NCBI GenBank assembly: GCA_002453155.1 | Contig: DKGG01000011.1 | Coordinates: forward strand, 1 to 64,000 | From: Bdellovibrionaceae bacterium UBA6776 | Lineage (GTDB): Bacteria; Bdellovibrionota; Bdellovibrionia; Bdellovibrionales; UBA1609 | DNA length: 64,000 bases | Reading direction: 5' to 3' | Shown here: one piece after another, positions 27,568 to 35,420 of the stretch | Layout: each line of letters starts with the position of its first letter | Numbering within the stretch: position 1 is the first letter of the stretch | Position numbers and translations under genes: made by a program | Notes under the pieces: model-generated | Database searches by the model: none | What the model saw: the letters and a program-made list of their open reading frames with translations, nothing else | Told to the model about the DNA's origin: nothing

Positions 27568-29148
27568 ATGCCTAGCGTTATGAATTTGACGAATAATTCA
27601 AAGGATCTACGGACGGTGAAATTCCCCATTCTATTTATCAGTAACCTATTTTGTGCAGCGCTCGCGATATCGGGGACAGCTCAGGCGGATCAAGACAAAG
27701 TCTTAAGAGTTCAAATTGGGAATTCTGGAGAAGCGCCTTATCGAGAGCATACAAGTGCGGAAGTTCTTGCTGCCTTCAATGCTGCAGTATTGGGCCAACT
27801 TATAAAGACCGATGAGAACTTCAATTTATTCCCCGGTCTTTTGCAGAAATTTGAATATGACTTTAAAGCGAAAGCATATGTTCTAACGCTTCAGCCCAAT
27901 TTGAAATTTCACAATGGACGTAAAGTAACATCAAAAGACCTGGAGTTTTCATTGCTTCGAGGGTTCTTCACTAAGAGTAATACCTTTCACACCATCTACC
28001 TTAACAACATTGCCGGACTTGATAAAATTGATGCAGGAAGGACTAAATATACTTCGGGTTTGGTCTCTGGGGTCAAAATTATAGATGAGTTATCCGTAAG
28101 GGTTAAGCTTTCTCATCCTAATCCTTCGTTCCTTCACTCGCTGACCAACCCTTTCTTCTCCCTAGTTCCAAAAGAAGAAATGAATTCAAATTTTGTTAGC
28201 TGGAAGAAAATTCCCGTAGGAGCTGGGCCCTACAGGGTCCTTGGAAAGGGATTTCATGAAGGGAAAGTGAATTTAGAACTTGTGGATAAGGGCTTGGAAC
28301 ACGCTACATCAAAAATAGAATTTTATACAAGCGAAGCAAAAGGCATCCATTTTGATCTAGTGAGCTCCCCATCTGAGAATCAGAAGAAACAGTTGGAAGT
28401 GAAATATACTTCCAAACCTATTGCGGTTCGCGCACTATTTTTTAACAATAAAAATGAGTTGAGTCGCAATCAAGATTTTAGAAATGCGATTCAATATGCC
28501 ATTGATCGAAACGAAATCACATCTTCTTTGGAAGGTTATGATGTCGTATCTGAAATTCTTCCTAGACATTTCTGGGGCCGGTCGGGCAATGGCATGAATG
28601 AGAATATAGATCTTGCAAAAAAATATGTATCTCGAATTCCGAAAAAATTGACTGAAAAGTTCTGGGAAGCGGGGATATTTGCCGGTCCTAAATTGAGTCA
28701 CAAGCATAAAACAATCGTCCGCTATCTAGAAAGACAATTTGCAAGGGCAGGTCTTAAGATTAAGTTTGTCCCAACTTCAGAGAAATTTCAGTCCCTAGAA
28801 TCGGCGAAAAAATTTGTATTTCGAGTGGAGGGAAGAATAGCTGACTATGTGGATCCGCTGATTATGTTCGCTTCATTCCGAGAGGGCTCTGCCTTTAAAT
28901 ATGGATATCCTATTGGCGATAGGAAGGTTCGTTTTGATAAGCTATATTCCAAGGCCGAAGACGCGGAGGATTTCAACAGGCGGATTGAATCAGTACGAGA
29001 GCTTTCTAAATTCGTGCAAAAAGAATCCATTGCGATAGCATTGGGTGAAGAAAGGTTTGCCGTCGGCATTGATCCGAAGCGCATAAAATCAATAGGTCAG
29101 CAGCCACAGCCATTAGCGATATTTTTGCAGAATATAGAATTGAATTAG
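27568..29148 (+). CDS. Family-5 solute-binding protein, exported
   Basis: A 526-residue SBP_bac_5 protein. A hydrophobic signal segment (about 17-38) ends in the cleavage-like sequence GTAQA before DQDKVLRVQIG. Core family blocks include LKFHNGRKVTSKDLEFSLLRGF and IPVGAGPYRVLGKG. It should bind peptides or similar ligands in the periplasm. It is a close paralogue of the signal-less protein at 29574; long stretches align without gaps. No permease or ATPase genes lie nearby, which is unusual and suggests a sensing or carrier role rather than simple uptake. Confidence 0.8.
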   Translation: MPSVMNLTNNSKDLRTVKFPILFISNLFCAALAISGTAQADQDKVLRVQIGNSGEAPYREHTSAEVLAAFNAAVLGQLIKTDENFNLFPGLLQKFEYDFKAKAYVLTLQPNLKFHNGRKVTSKDLEFSLLRGFFTKSNTFHTIYLNNIAGLDKIDAGRTKYTSGLVSGVKIIDELSVRVKLSHPNPSFLHSLTNPFFSLVPKEEMNSNFVSWKKIPVGAGPYRVLGKGFHEGKVNLELVDKGLEHATSKIEFYTSEAKGIHFDLVSSPSENQKKQLEVKYTSKPIAVRALFFNNKNELSRNQDFRNAIQYAIDRNEITSSLEGYDVVSEILPRHFWGRSGNGMNENIDLAKKYVSRIPKKLTEKFWEAGIFAGPKLSHKHKTIVRYLERQFARAGLKIKFVPTSEKFQSLESAKKFVFRVEGRIADYVDPLIMFASFREGSAFKYGYPIGDRKVRFDKLYSKAEDAEDFNRRIESVRELSKFVQKESIAIALGEERFAVGIDPKRIKSIGQQPQPLAIFLQNIELN

Positions 29149-29238
29149 AAGGAGTGAGTAGGTTTGCGAGATTAGTATAGGTAGAGACTCATATGAGAAG
29201 AATTTTTTTTAAAAAGGTAAATTTGCAATAGACGGCCC

Positions 29239-29253
29239 TTGATTAAATTCAAA
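29239..29253. promoter_or_regulatory. Second copy of the TTGATTAAAT element
   Basis: TTGATTAAATTCAAA lies 75 bases before the 75-residue peptide gene and matches the palindrome at 27539-27551. The rest of the 179-base gap (29149-29327) holds no convincing gene. Confidence 0.35.
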
Positions 29254-29327
29254 ATGTGCTTCAAATCAAGCGCATAATAGACATATTAAGAATAGGAATT
29301 TGAAATAAAAATGAGAGGAGATATCCA

Positions 29328-29555
29328 ATGAAATTTTCAGTATTTTTGAGTGTCATTGCTTCTTTGGGGGTTCTTTTGAGCAAGGGCGCAAAGCTTAATT
29401 TTCAGACAAGTCCGGCTGACGAGGCCACTAAAGATCAAAAAGATTCTGCATCAGAAAAAGTCAACTTTGAAAGTGTTATTCAGAATATCGAATCTGATAA
29501 ATTTGCTAAAGAGCATCAGATTTTGGTAGCTAAATCTTTCACCGTCAGTAAGTAG
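29328..29555 (+). CDS. Small peptide with hydrophobic N-terminus
   Basis: A 75-residue peptide preceded by a good ribosome site (GAGAGGAGAT). Residues 1-18 are hydrophobic (FSVFLSVIASLGVLLS). The rest is charged and ends KEHQILVAKSFTVSK. It has no Cys. It lies 18 bases before the signal-less SBP homologue and just upstream of the HExxH protein. Two readings fit: a small exported protein, or a precursor peptide with leader and a short C-terminal core acted on by the HExxH enzyme. No homologue is recognised. Confidence 0.65.
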   Translation: MKFSVFLSVIASLGVLLSKGAKLNFQTSPADEATKDQKDSASEKVNFESVIQNIESDKFAKEHQILVAKSFTVSK

Positions 29556-29573
29556 CGAAATAAAAGTGAATTT

Positions 29574-31067
29574 TTGAGAAAAGTTTTAAATCTAATGAAC
29601 AGTAAGAAAAACAAAGTATTGAGATTTCAAATCGGTGTTAATGGGAGAGCGCCTTATTTGGAAGATACTAGCGGGGAGATTCTTTCCAGTTTTAATGCTG
29701 CAGTTTTAGGTCAGTTGCTAACGACGGATGAGGACTTCAATTTACAGCCAGGCCTTTTGGAAAAGTTCGATTATGAACAAAGCACAAATAGCTTTGTCTT
29801 AAGACTCAAGTCCAATTTAAAATTTCATAATGGAAGAAGTGTAAACTCTAAAGACCTGGAATTTTCATTGCTTCGAGGTTTTTTTTCGTCGAACAGTTCT
29901 TTCTACAGTGTTTATTTGAAGAATATTGAGGGTATAGATCAAATAGATCCGACTAGATCATTATTTAAGTCCGGAGCTGTTTCCGGTGTTAAAATTGTTG
30001 ATGACCTGACTCTTAAGGTTCGACTCGCATTTCCGAATCCCTCCTTCCTCCATTCGTTAACGAACCCGTTTTTTTCTTTAGTGCCAAAAGAGGAAATGTC
30101 GCCTAATTTTCTAAGTTGGCGAAGCATTCCAATCGGAGCTGGCCCTTATAAGGTTGTTGGTGAGGGATTGAAAAAAGGTCTGGTTGAATTGGAACTGGTT
30201 GATAGAACACTTTCTCATGCGGCAGAGAAAGTGGAAATTTATACTTCCGAAAGGAAAGGACGGTTGTGTGATGTGGTTCTTTCAGCATCGGAAAATCAAG
30301 ATCTTGATGGGTTGGAAATAAAATTCACAAAAAAACCAATCTCGGTTCGTTCACTTTTCTTTAATACCCAAAACCCTTTGAGTCGAAATCAAGAATTTCG
30401 ACAAGCGATCCAAAGGGTCATTGACAGGAAGAGGATTGACGGTTTGTTAGAATCGCTTTCAGCCTCTACTGAATTGTTGCCACAGCATTTTTGGGGACGA
30501 TCCGGAAATGAGATTGTTCCAGATTTGAGCCTGGCAAAGAAATTGGTTTCTCAGATTCCCGAGGATTTGCGAACAAAATCTTGGGAAGCGGCAATTTTTG
30601 CAGGTGAAAACCTTAGTCACGATCAAAGAATATTAATTGATGCTCTTGAAGACCAATTTTCTAGCGTTGGACTTAAAATTAAGATTGTTCCAAACTCTGA
30701 AAAATTTCTGTCGCAGGAATCAGCAAGGAGATTCGTGTTCCGAATGGAGGGAAGAGTAACAGATTATGTGGATCCCTTGATAATGTTCGCCTCGCTAAGG
30801 GAAGGGTCTGCATACAAATATGATCATCCCATCGGTGAAAGAAAAGAGAAATTTGAAAATCTCTTCCGAAGCGCTCAAGCAGAAATAGATTTTGATAGGC
30901 GAATCGAGTCCGTACGGAGACTGTCTAAGTATGTTCAGGAAGAAGCGATTGCCGTGGCCATTGGGGAAACTCGGATGGGGTTTTATATCAATCCTAAGAC
31001 TGTGAAAAGTCTTGGCTATCAGCCTCAGCCATTGACCTTATTTATTCAGAATATTGAGCTCAAGTAG
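29574..31067 (+). CDS. Family-5 solute-binding-protein homologue, cytoplasmic
   Basis: A 497-residue SBP_bac_5 protein nearly collinear with the exported paralogue at 27568 (shared FNAAVLGQL, LKFHNGRSVNSKDLEFSLLR, HFWGRSGN, DYVDPLIMFAS). It has no signal peptide: only a short hydrophilic lead precedes NKVLRFQIG. The start may be TTG 29574 or ATG 29595; neither adds a signal. The duplicate therefore seems to have been moved to the cytoplasm. It lies between the small peptide gene and the HExxH gene with short gaps, consistent with one operon. It may present a peptide to the HExxH enzyme; that is inferred. Confidence 0.8.
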   Translation: MRKVLNLMNSKKNKVLRFQIGVNGRAPYLEDTSGEILSSFNAAVLGQLLTTDEDFNLQPGLLEKFDYEQSTNSFVLRLKSNLKFHNGRSVNSKDLEFSLLRGFFSSNSSFYSVYLKNIEGIDQIDPTRSLFKSGAVSGVKIVDDLTLKVRLAFPNPSFLHSLTNPFFSLVPKEEMSPNFLSWRSIPIGAGPYKVVGEGLKKGLVELELVDRTLSHAAEKVEIYTSERKGRLCDVVLSASENQDLDGLEIKFTKKPISVRSLFFNTQNPLSRNQEFRQAIQRVIDRKRIDGLLESLSASTELLPQHFWGRSGNEIVPDLSLAKKLVSQIPEDLRTKSWEAAIFAGENLSHDQRILIDALEDQFSSVGLKIKIVPNSEKFLSQESARRFVFRMEGRVTDYVDPLIMFASLREGSAYKYDHPIGERKEKFENLFRSAQAEIDFDRRIESVRRLSKYVQEEAIAVAIGETRMGFYINPKTVKSLGYQPQPLTLFIQNIELK

Positions 31068-31075
31068 GTGATTTG

Positions 31076-31981
31076 ATGCAGATGTGGATTTTAGGGCGAG
31101 AAGCATTTGAAAATTTCAAGAAGGCAAATAGGCAGTTAAGAGAACTGACATTAAAGACCGCGGAAGAAGAGTGTGGAAAAGAATACGATCATTATCAACC
31201 TTGGATGAGTGGTTATGGACATAGAAAGACTTTGTCTGATCTTCAAGTTGTCGATTCAAAAGACGGATTTGTATTGAATTCTAGCGACGTTGAATTTTTG
31301 GGAAAAATTTTTTCAAGTGACCAAAGCCGTTATTTTTCTCAAATTTTTCCTCAAAACGACACTTGGCGGGTGATGAACCCGCATTCGTCGGAATTTGAAA
31401 GGTACATTTCAGAAATTCGAAATTCCTACGAATTTATTCAGAAATATTCCCCTGTGACATCGATGTATCTTGCAGAATCCATTTGCCATGTAGTTCCTCT
31501 GGAGTCAGCTTCAAGTGAAAAATCTCTTAGGAGAGATGGAAGTGGATTTTCAACTCAATTGTACCGCGGTGGAATTTTTTTAAGTCTCGCTGAGCGATCT
31601 CCTGTAAGCGCTTTTGAAAATTTATTGAATCTAGTCCATGAAATGGGACATCAAATTTTAGATGTCTATTTGAACAGCGACTTTTTGATAGAAGAGGAAG
31701 ACTTTCAGAAAACGATCTACTCGGTTGTTCGGCGTACAGGGCGTCCAGCGATCATGTCAATTCATGCGTTAATGGCATCTGCTCAAATGCTGCAGTTCTT
31801 GAATGAAGCCATGCCTAAGCTCAAAGAATGGGTTCCTGAGAAATATCTCACAGACCGTTACCTTCAAATGCGAGATGATGTGCAATTAGGCCTGGGTTTG
31901 ATGCAGTCGATTCGATTGAGTCCACTGGGAAGGGGAATTGTGGAGGACATTTTAATGGAGTCTCACAGGGAGGCCATTTAG
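31076..31981 (+). CDS. HExxH protein, aKG-HExxH peptide beta-hydroxylase-like
   Basis: A 301-residue cytosolic protein. The block GGIFLSLAERSP is followed by LLNLVHEMGHQILDVYL, with H188-E189-x-x-H192, and then RRTGRPAIMSIHAL (H230). The order (HExxH, about 25 residues, arginine-rich RP, then His-Ala) matches the HEXXH-motif family found in RiPP clusters and now called aKG-HExxH-type peptide beta-hydroxylases. That match is by memory of the family and was not searched. It could instead be a metalloprotease. Start ATG 31076 has AGGTG upstream. The upstream genes encode SBP homologues and a small peptide; the kinase follows one base later. Confidence 0.7.
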   Translation: MQMWILGREAFENFKKANRQLRELTLKTAEEECGKEYDHYQPWMSGYGHRKTLSDLQVVDSKDGFVLNSSDVEFLGKIFSSDQSRYFSQIFPQNDTWRVMNPHSSEFERYISEIRNSYEFIQKYSPVTSMYLAESICHVVPLESASSEKSLRRDGSGFSTQLYRGGIFLSLAERSPVSAFENLLNLVHEMGHQILDVYLNSDFLIEEEDFQKTIYSVVRRTGRPAIMSIHALMASAQMLQFLNEAMPKLKEWVPEKYLTDRYLQMRDDVQLGLGLMQSIRLSPLGRGIVEDILMESHREAI

Positions 31982-31982
31982 A

Positions 31983-33332
31983 ATGAAATCTGTATCCTTG
32001 ATTCAAGAGGCACAAAGGAGAGGTGAACAACTCTCATTTTGGATTTCCTTGATCCTTTCTGCGGTCTTTGCACTCATAAGCTGTATCTCCTTGGCATACA
32101 GCCAAATCACCGCTGTCCAGGATGATTTTTTGACCAACGAAAAAAATTTCTCATATTGGATCGAGACAGGTGATGTCTTTCAATTGGATCGCGCTCTTTC
32201 AAATTTTGTGAAAGTTCATAGTCAAGTAAAGGAAATTGAGCTTGAAAAAGAGGGATTTGAGATCGCCTCCCTGCGTTCAAAGAACTATTCTCAAAAAATT
32301 CTTTCTAAAAAAATTGTCTTCGAAAGAAAGTTAGCTGGGGCGAGGGCAAAAATCTTCTATGACATTTCTTTCAAAGAGATTCTCTACATTCCAATTCTCT
32401 TCTTTTTAATTTATCTCATCTTACGATTTTCAATTAAAAATCTAATGACTCGATTCGGTCGATCCATTTTGAATCCTTTGACGGATTTTTCTCTTTCTAT
32501 TGGAGGCGCAAGCAGCTTGGAGGAAATCCAGGGACTCACACATTCAAAAGGCAAAATTTTAGAGCTGGATGCGCTTATCGAAAAGCTCTCTCTTTTGGGT
32601 TTTAGAGTTTCCGAAGCTGAGCGCAAAGCCTCAAAAGTGAAAGAGCTTGAATTTGTGAATCGTATTTCAAAACAGGTCGCCCATGACATTCGCTCGCCAT
32701 TAACGGCTATCGAGGCGATTGTTAAATCTAAGGGTGGATTGGATGTTCAAAAATTGAGTTTGCTAGAAATGGCTGCGGGTCAAATCAAGGAAATTGCGGA
32801 GGACTTGTTGGGACAAAGCAGATCTCCTCTCTCAATTTCATCAGAGAGGGTAAAAAGTCAAAATTCACAATCTTTAGGAAAGGAATCATCGGACTCGATA
32901 ATTTCAGCAGTGGAAAAAGTGATAGAAGCAAAAAAGTTGGAATATTCTAAGAGAAAAATTAAATTTGTTCTCTATCAATACGCTACCACTAAGTTGGGGG
33001 TTTGCTGTCAGATAGAAGAGCTTATTCGTGTTCTTTCGAACCTGATTAATAATTCTGTTGAAGCAATGCCCAATGGAGGACTTATTTCTGTGGACGTGTT
33101 GTGTGAAGCCGATGAATTCATGATTGAAGTGAGAGACACGGGGATCGGAATTTCAAGGGAACATTTGGATCAGCTCTTTCAAGAAGGAGCGACTTTTGGC
33201 AAAGAAAATGGTAATGGTTTGGGTCTCTTTAGTGCCAAAGTGCGAGTTGAAGAGTGGGGTGGAAGGCTCGCAATAAACTCCGAGCCGAACAAAGGATCTC
33301 GTGTACGAATTGCTTTGAGACCTGTCGCCTAA
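31983..33332 (+). CDS. Orphan membrane sensor histidine kinase
   Basis: A 449-residue kinase. Membrane helices at about 19-42 and 130-150 flank a short periplasmic domain of about 85 residues. The HisKA region has KQVAHDIRSPLT with the phospho-acceptor His near 233. The ATPase domain has NLINNSVEAMPNGG (N box), RDTGIGIS (G1) and GNGLGLFSAK (G2). No response regulator is encoded in the window. It starts one base after the HExxH gene stop, so it is probably co-transcribed and may sense the peptide or bound SBP. Confidence 0.85.
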   Translation: MKSVSLIQEAQRRGEQLSFWISLILSAVFALISCISLAYSQITAVQDDFLTNEKNFSYWIETGDVFQLDRALSNFVKVHSQVKEIELEKEGFEIASLRSKNYSQKILSKKIVFERKLAGARAKIFYDISFKEILYIPILFFLIYLILRFSIKNLMTRFGRSILNPLTDFSLSIGGASSLEEIQGLTHSKGKILELDALIEKLSLLGFRVSEAERKASKVKELEFVNRISKQVAHDIRSPLTAIEAIVKSKGGLDVQKLSLLEMAAGQIKEIAEDLLGQSRSPLSISSERVKSQNSQSLGKESSDSIISAVEKVIEAKKLEYSKRKIKFVLYQYATTKLGVCCQIEELIRVLSNLINNSVEAMPNGGLISVDVLCEADEFMIEVRDTGIGISREHLDQLFQEGATFGKENGNGLGLFSAKVRVEEWGGRLAINSEPNKGSRVRIALRPVA

Positions 33333-34222
33333 GACCCAAGCGCAGATTGGAGGGCGGTGGCCAGGTGGTCGGTGGTGGTGCGTAGACGGGCCGACGAGGA
33401 AAAAGGCAAGGGGGACAACATCGACACCGGCACTCCCATGGACGACCATTGGGGCAACACCTGAACCAGCTTCTTCGCCCTCAAATAAGGTTCGCAAAGA
33501 AATGTGGGGGCCAAAGCAATTCCTCCGCCGGCAACCGTCGCGGCCAACAAACTAGACATCTGATTGCTGGCAATTCGAGGGCGGATAGGAACTTGCACCG
33601 ACTTCGACTTGCTCTTTAGCTTCCACCCACTGGAATTCAAAGTGCTGGATAAAGCCAAACAATCTTGAGACTCCAAATCCTCAACTTTTGAAATCCGTGG
33701 CCGTCCATCCAAATATTTGGGCGAAGCCACCAGCATCAATTTCAACTCGCCAATCTTTTTGACTTTCAATGAGCTTTCCTTCAATCGACCAATGCGAACA
33801 GCAAGGTCGTAGCCGTCGGCCACCAAATCCAAAACGTCGTCCGTGTAATTCAATTCAAATTTCAATCCGGGATGTTTGTGGCAAAGTTCTGCAATTGCCG
33901 GAGCAATAATATGGGATCCCAAATCTTCGGACGCCGTCAATTTGATCTTCCCGGTGATCAGGTTGTCATTTCCGTAAAGGGATTTCCGCGCATTCTCTAT
34001 GACTTCAAGAGGCCCAACACAGGTGTCGTAAAATTCCTTACCCGCGGCGGTTAAAGTTTGGCTGCGAGTGGTTCGTACCAGCAACTGAGTTCCAGTGTCT
34101 TTCTCTAAACGAGAGAGGGCCTTGCTCACTGTGGACTTGGGAAGCCTCAACTGTTGAGCGGCCTTGGTAAAACTGCCGTTTTTAACCACTTGGACAAAGA
34201 TTTGAACCAGATCAAGATCCAT
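33329..34222 (-). CDS. LysR-family transcriptional regulator
   Basis: A 297-residue regulator. The N-terminal winged helix-turn-helix reads MDLDLVQIFVQVVKNGSFTKAAQQLRLPKSTVSKALSRLE (split here by its own linkers) and the effector domain spans about 90-290. The start at 34222 is chosen because AGGA lies upstream; an in-frame ATG at 34243 has no such site. It is divergent from the yceI gene, a common pairing, and converges with the histidine kinase, overlapping it by 4 bases. The inducer is unknown. Confidence 0.85.
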   Translation of the reverse strand: MDLDLVQIFVQVVKNGSFTKAAQQLRLPKSTVSKALSRLEKDTGTQLLVRTTRSQTLTAAGKEFYDTCVGPLEVIENARKSLYGNDNLITGKIKLTASEDLGSHIIAPAIAELCHKHPGLKFELNYTDDVLDLVADGYDLAVRIGRLKESSLKVKKIGELKLMLVASPKYLDGRPRISKVEDLESQDCLALSSTLNSSGWKLKSKSKSVQVPIRPRIASNQMSSLLAATVAGGGIALAPTFLCEPYLRAKKLVQVLPQWSSMGVPVSMLSPLPFSSSARLRTTTDHLATALQSALGS

Positions 34223-34224
34223 AT

Positions 34225-34242
34225 TGTTTCCTATTTGAAACA
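34225..34242. promoter_or_regulatory. Inverted repeat, candidate LysR site
   Basis: TGTTTC (34225-34230) and GAAACA (34237-34242) form a perfect 6-base inverted repeat with a 6-base spacer, directly upstream of the LysR start in the divergent gap to yceI. The size fits a LysR half-site pair (T-N11-A type). Binding is inferred. Confidence 0.4.
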
Positions 34243-34349
34243 TTGTATTTCGTTTGATGCCACTAATCAACAGTGGGTTTTTGATCGATACTGATTTTAG
34301 AAACAGCTCGGCGAAGTGGAAAGCCGTCAAACCCAAAAAGGAGAACTTT

Positions 34350-34943
34350 ATGAAACTGATCTTGTTAACAGCAGCCCTTCTAGCAACCTCTGCAGCCTCC
34401 GCAGAAACTTACACCATCGATACAGAAAAAAGCCACATTGACTGGAAGGCCGGAAAAAAGATCGGCAGCTTCCACAATGGAAAAATCCAGATCAAAAACG
34501 GAAAGGTCGAAACCGATAAAAAAGGCCAAGTTTCCAAAGCCGAAATCGCAGTGGATATGTCTACTATCACCAATGAAGATCTTAAAGACAGTCCTGAATA
34601 CCAAACCAAATTGGTGGGCCATCTTTCCAGTGAAGATTTCTTCCATGTGGAAAAATATCCTGAGTCTACATTTAAATTGAAAAGCATCAAGTTGAAGCCC
34701 GGATCCAAAGATCAGTACCTTGTAAAGGGTGATCTTACGATGATTGGAGTGACCAAGCCTGTTGAGTTTCCTGCAGAAATCAGTGCAGATAAAAACAAAT
34801 TGGAAGGTTCTGCGACTTTGACCATCGAACGTTTGAAGTGGGGTCTTAAATACGGATCTGGAAGCATTTTCAAATCGTTGACCGCAGATAAAATCATCAA
34901 TGACAGCTTCGAGTTAAAATTGAACCTTGTTGCGAAAAAATAA
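34350..34943 (+). CDS. YceI-family periplasmic lipid-binding protein
   Basis: A 197-residue exported protein with the signal peptide MKLILLTAALLATSAASA. The mature part starts ETYTIDTEKSHIDWKAGKKIGSF, the YceI hallmark, and ends with a KWGLKYGSG...DSFELKLNL lipocalin-like barrel. YceI proteins bind polyisoprenoid or long-chain lipids in the periplasm. AAAAAGGAG precedes the ATG at 34350, which replaces a longer open frame. Divergent from LysR, its likely regulator. Confidence 0.9.
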   Translation: MKLILLTAALLATSAASAETYTIDTEKSHIDWKAGKKIGSFHNGKIQIKNGKVETDKKGQVSKAEIAVDMSTITNEDLKDSPEYQTKLVGHLSSEDFFHVEKYPESTFKLKSIKLKPGSKDQYLVKGDLTMIGVTKPVEFPAEISADKNKLEGSATLTIERLKWGLKYGSGSIFKSLTADKIINDSFELKLNLVAKK

Positions 34944-35000
34944 ATTTTAAACTTCGATTCTCTGGCCTTCTCCGTTAATCTTTTTGTGAGGGGGCAAGAG

Positions 35001-35366
35001 ATGACCAATAAAGAAATCGTTCAAAGAATGTATCAGGCCTACATTGAGGGAAATCGAGAAGCCATTGAACCCTTAATCGCGTCGAATTTTAAATTCACAA
35101 GCCCCTTGGACAATGCCATTGATCGAACCACCTACTTTCAACGCTGTTGGCCCAACAGCCAATGGATCAAAGATTTTCGATTTGTCCACTTGGTAGAAAA
35201 TGGAGACCAAGTCTTCGTCACCTATGAGGGAGTCACCAACGAGGGGGAAGGCTTTCGAAACACCGAGATCATCACTCTTAAAGATCACAGGGCCATTGAA
35301 GTTGAGGTTTACTTTGGCTGGAATGTGCCTCACAAGGCCAAGCCTGGGGAATTTCTAAATTCTTAG
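35001..35366 (+). CDS. SnoaL/NTF2-like protein
   Basis: A 121-residue single-domain cone-barrel protein: NKEIVQRMYQAYIEGNREAIEPLIASNF is the typical first helix pair, followed by strands including VFVTYEGV. SnoaL-like proteins are small hydrolases, isomerases or ligand binders; no catalytic assignment is possible. GAGGGGG precedes the ATG at 35001. It stands between yceI and the ABC-F gene. Confidence 0.75.
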   Translation: MTNKEIVQRMYQAYIEGNREAIEPLIASNFKFTSPLDNAIDRTTYFQRCWPNSQWIKDFRFVHLVENGDQVFVTYEGVTNEGEGFRNTEIITLKDHRAIEVEVYFGWNVPHKAKPGEFLNS

Positions 35367-35420
35367 AAAAGGCCGAAAAGAGGACTCGTCACTATCTGGG
35401 ATCGGTGCTAGAAAATCCCC

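Noticed and set aside
25938..31067. Ordinary oligopeptide ABC importer
   Set aside because: Three binding-protein homologues but no permease or ATPase, and two of them lack signal peptides.
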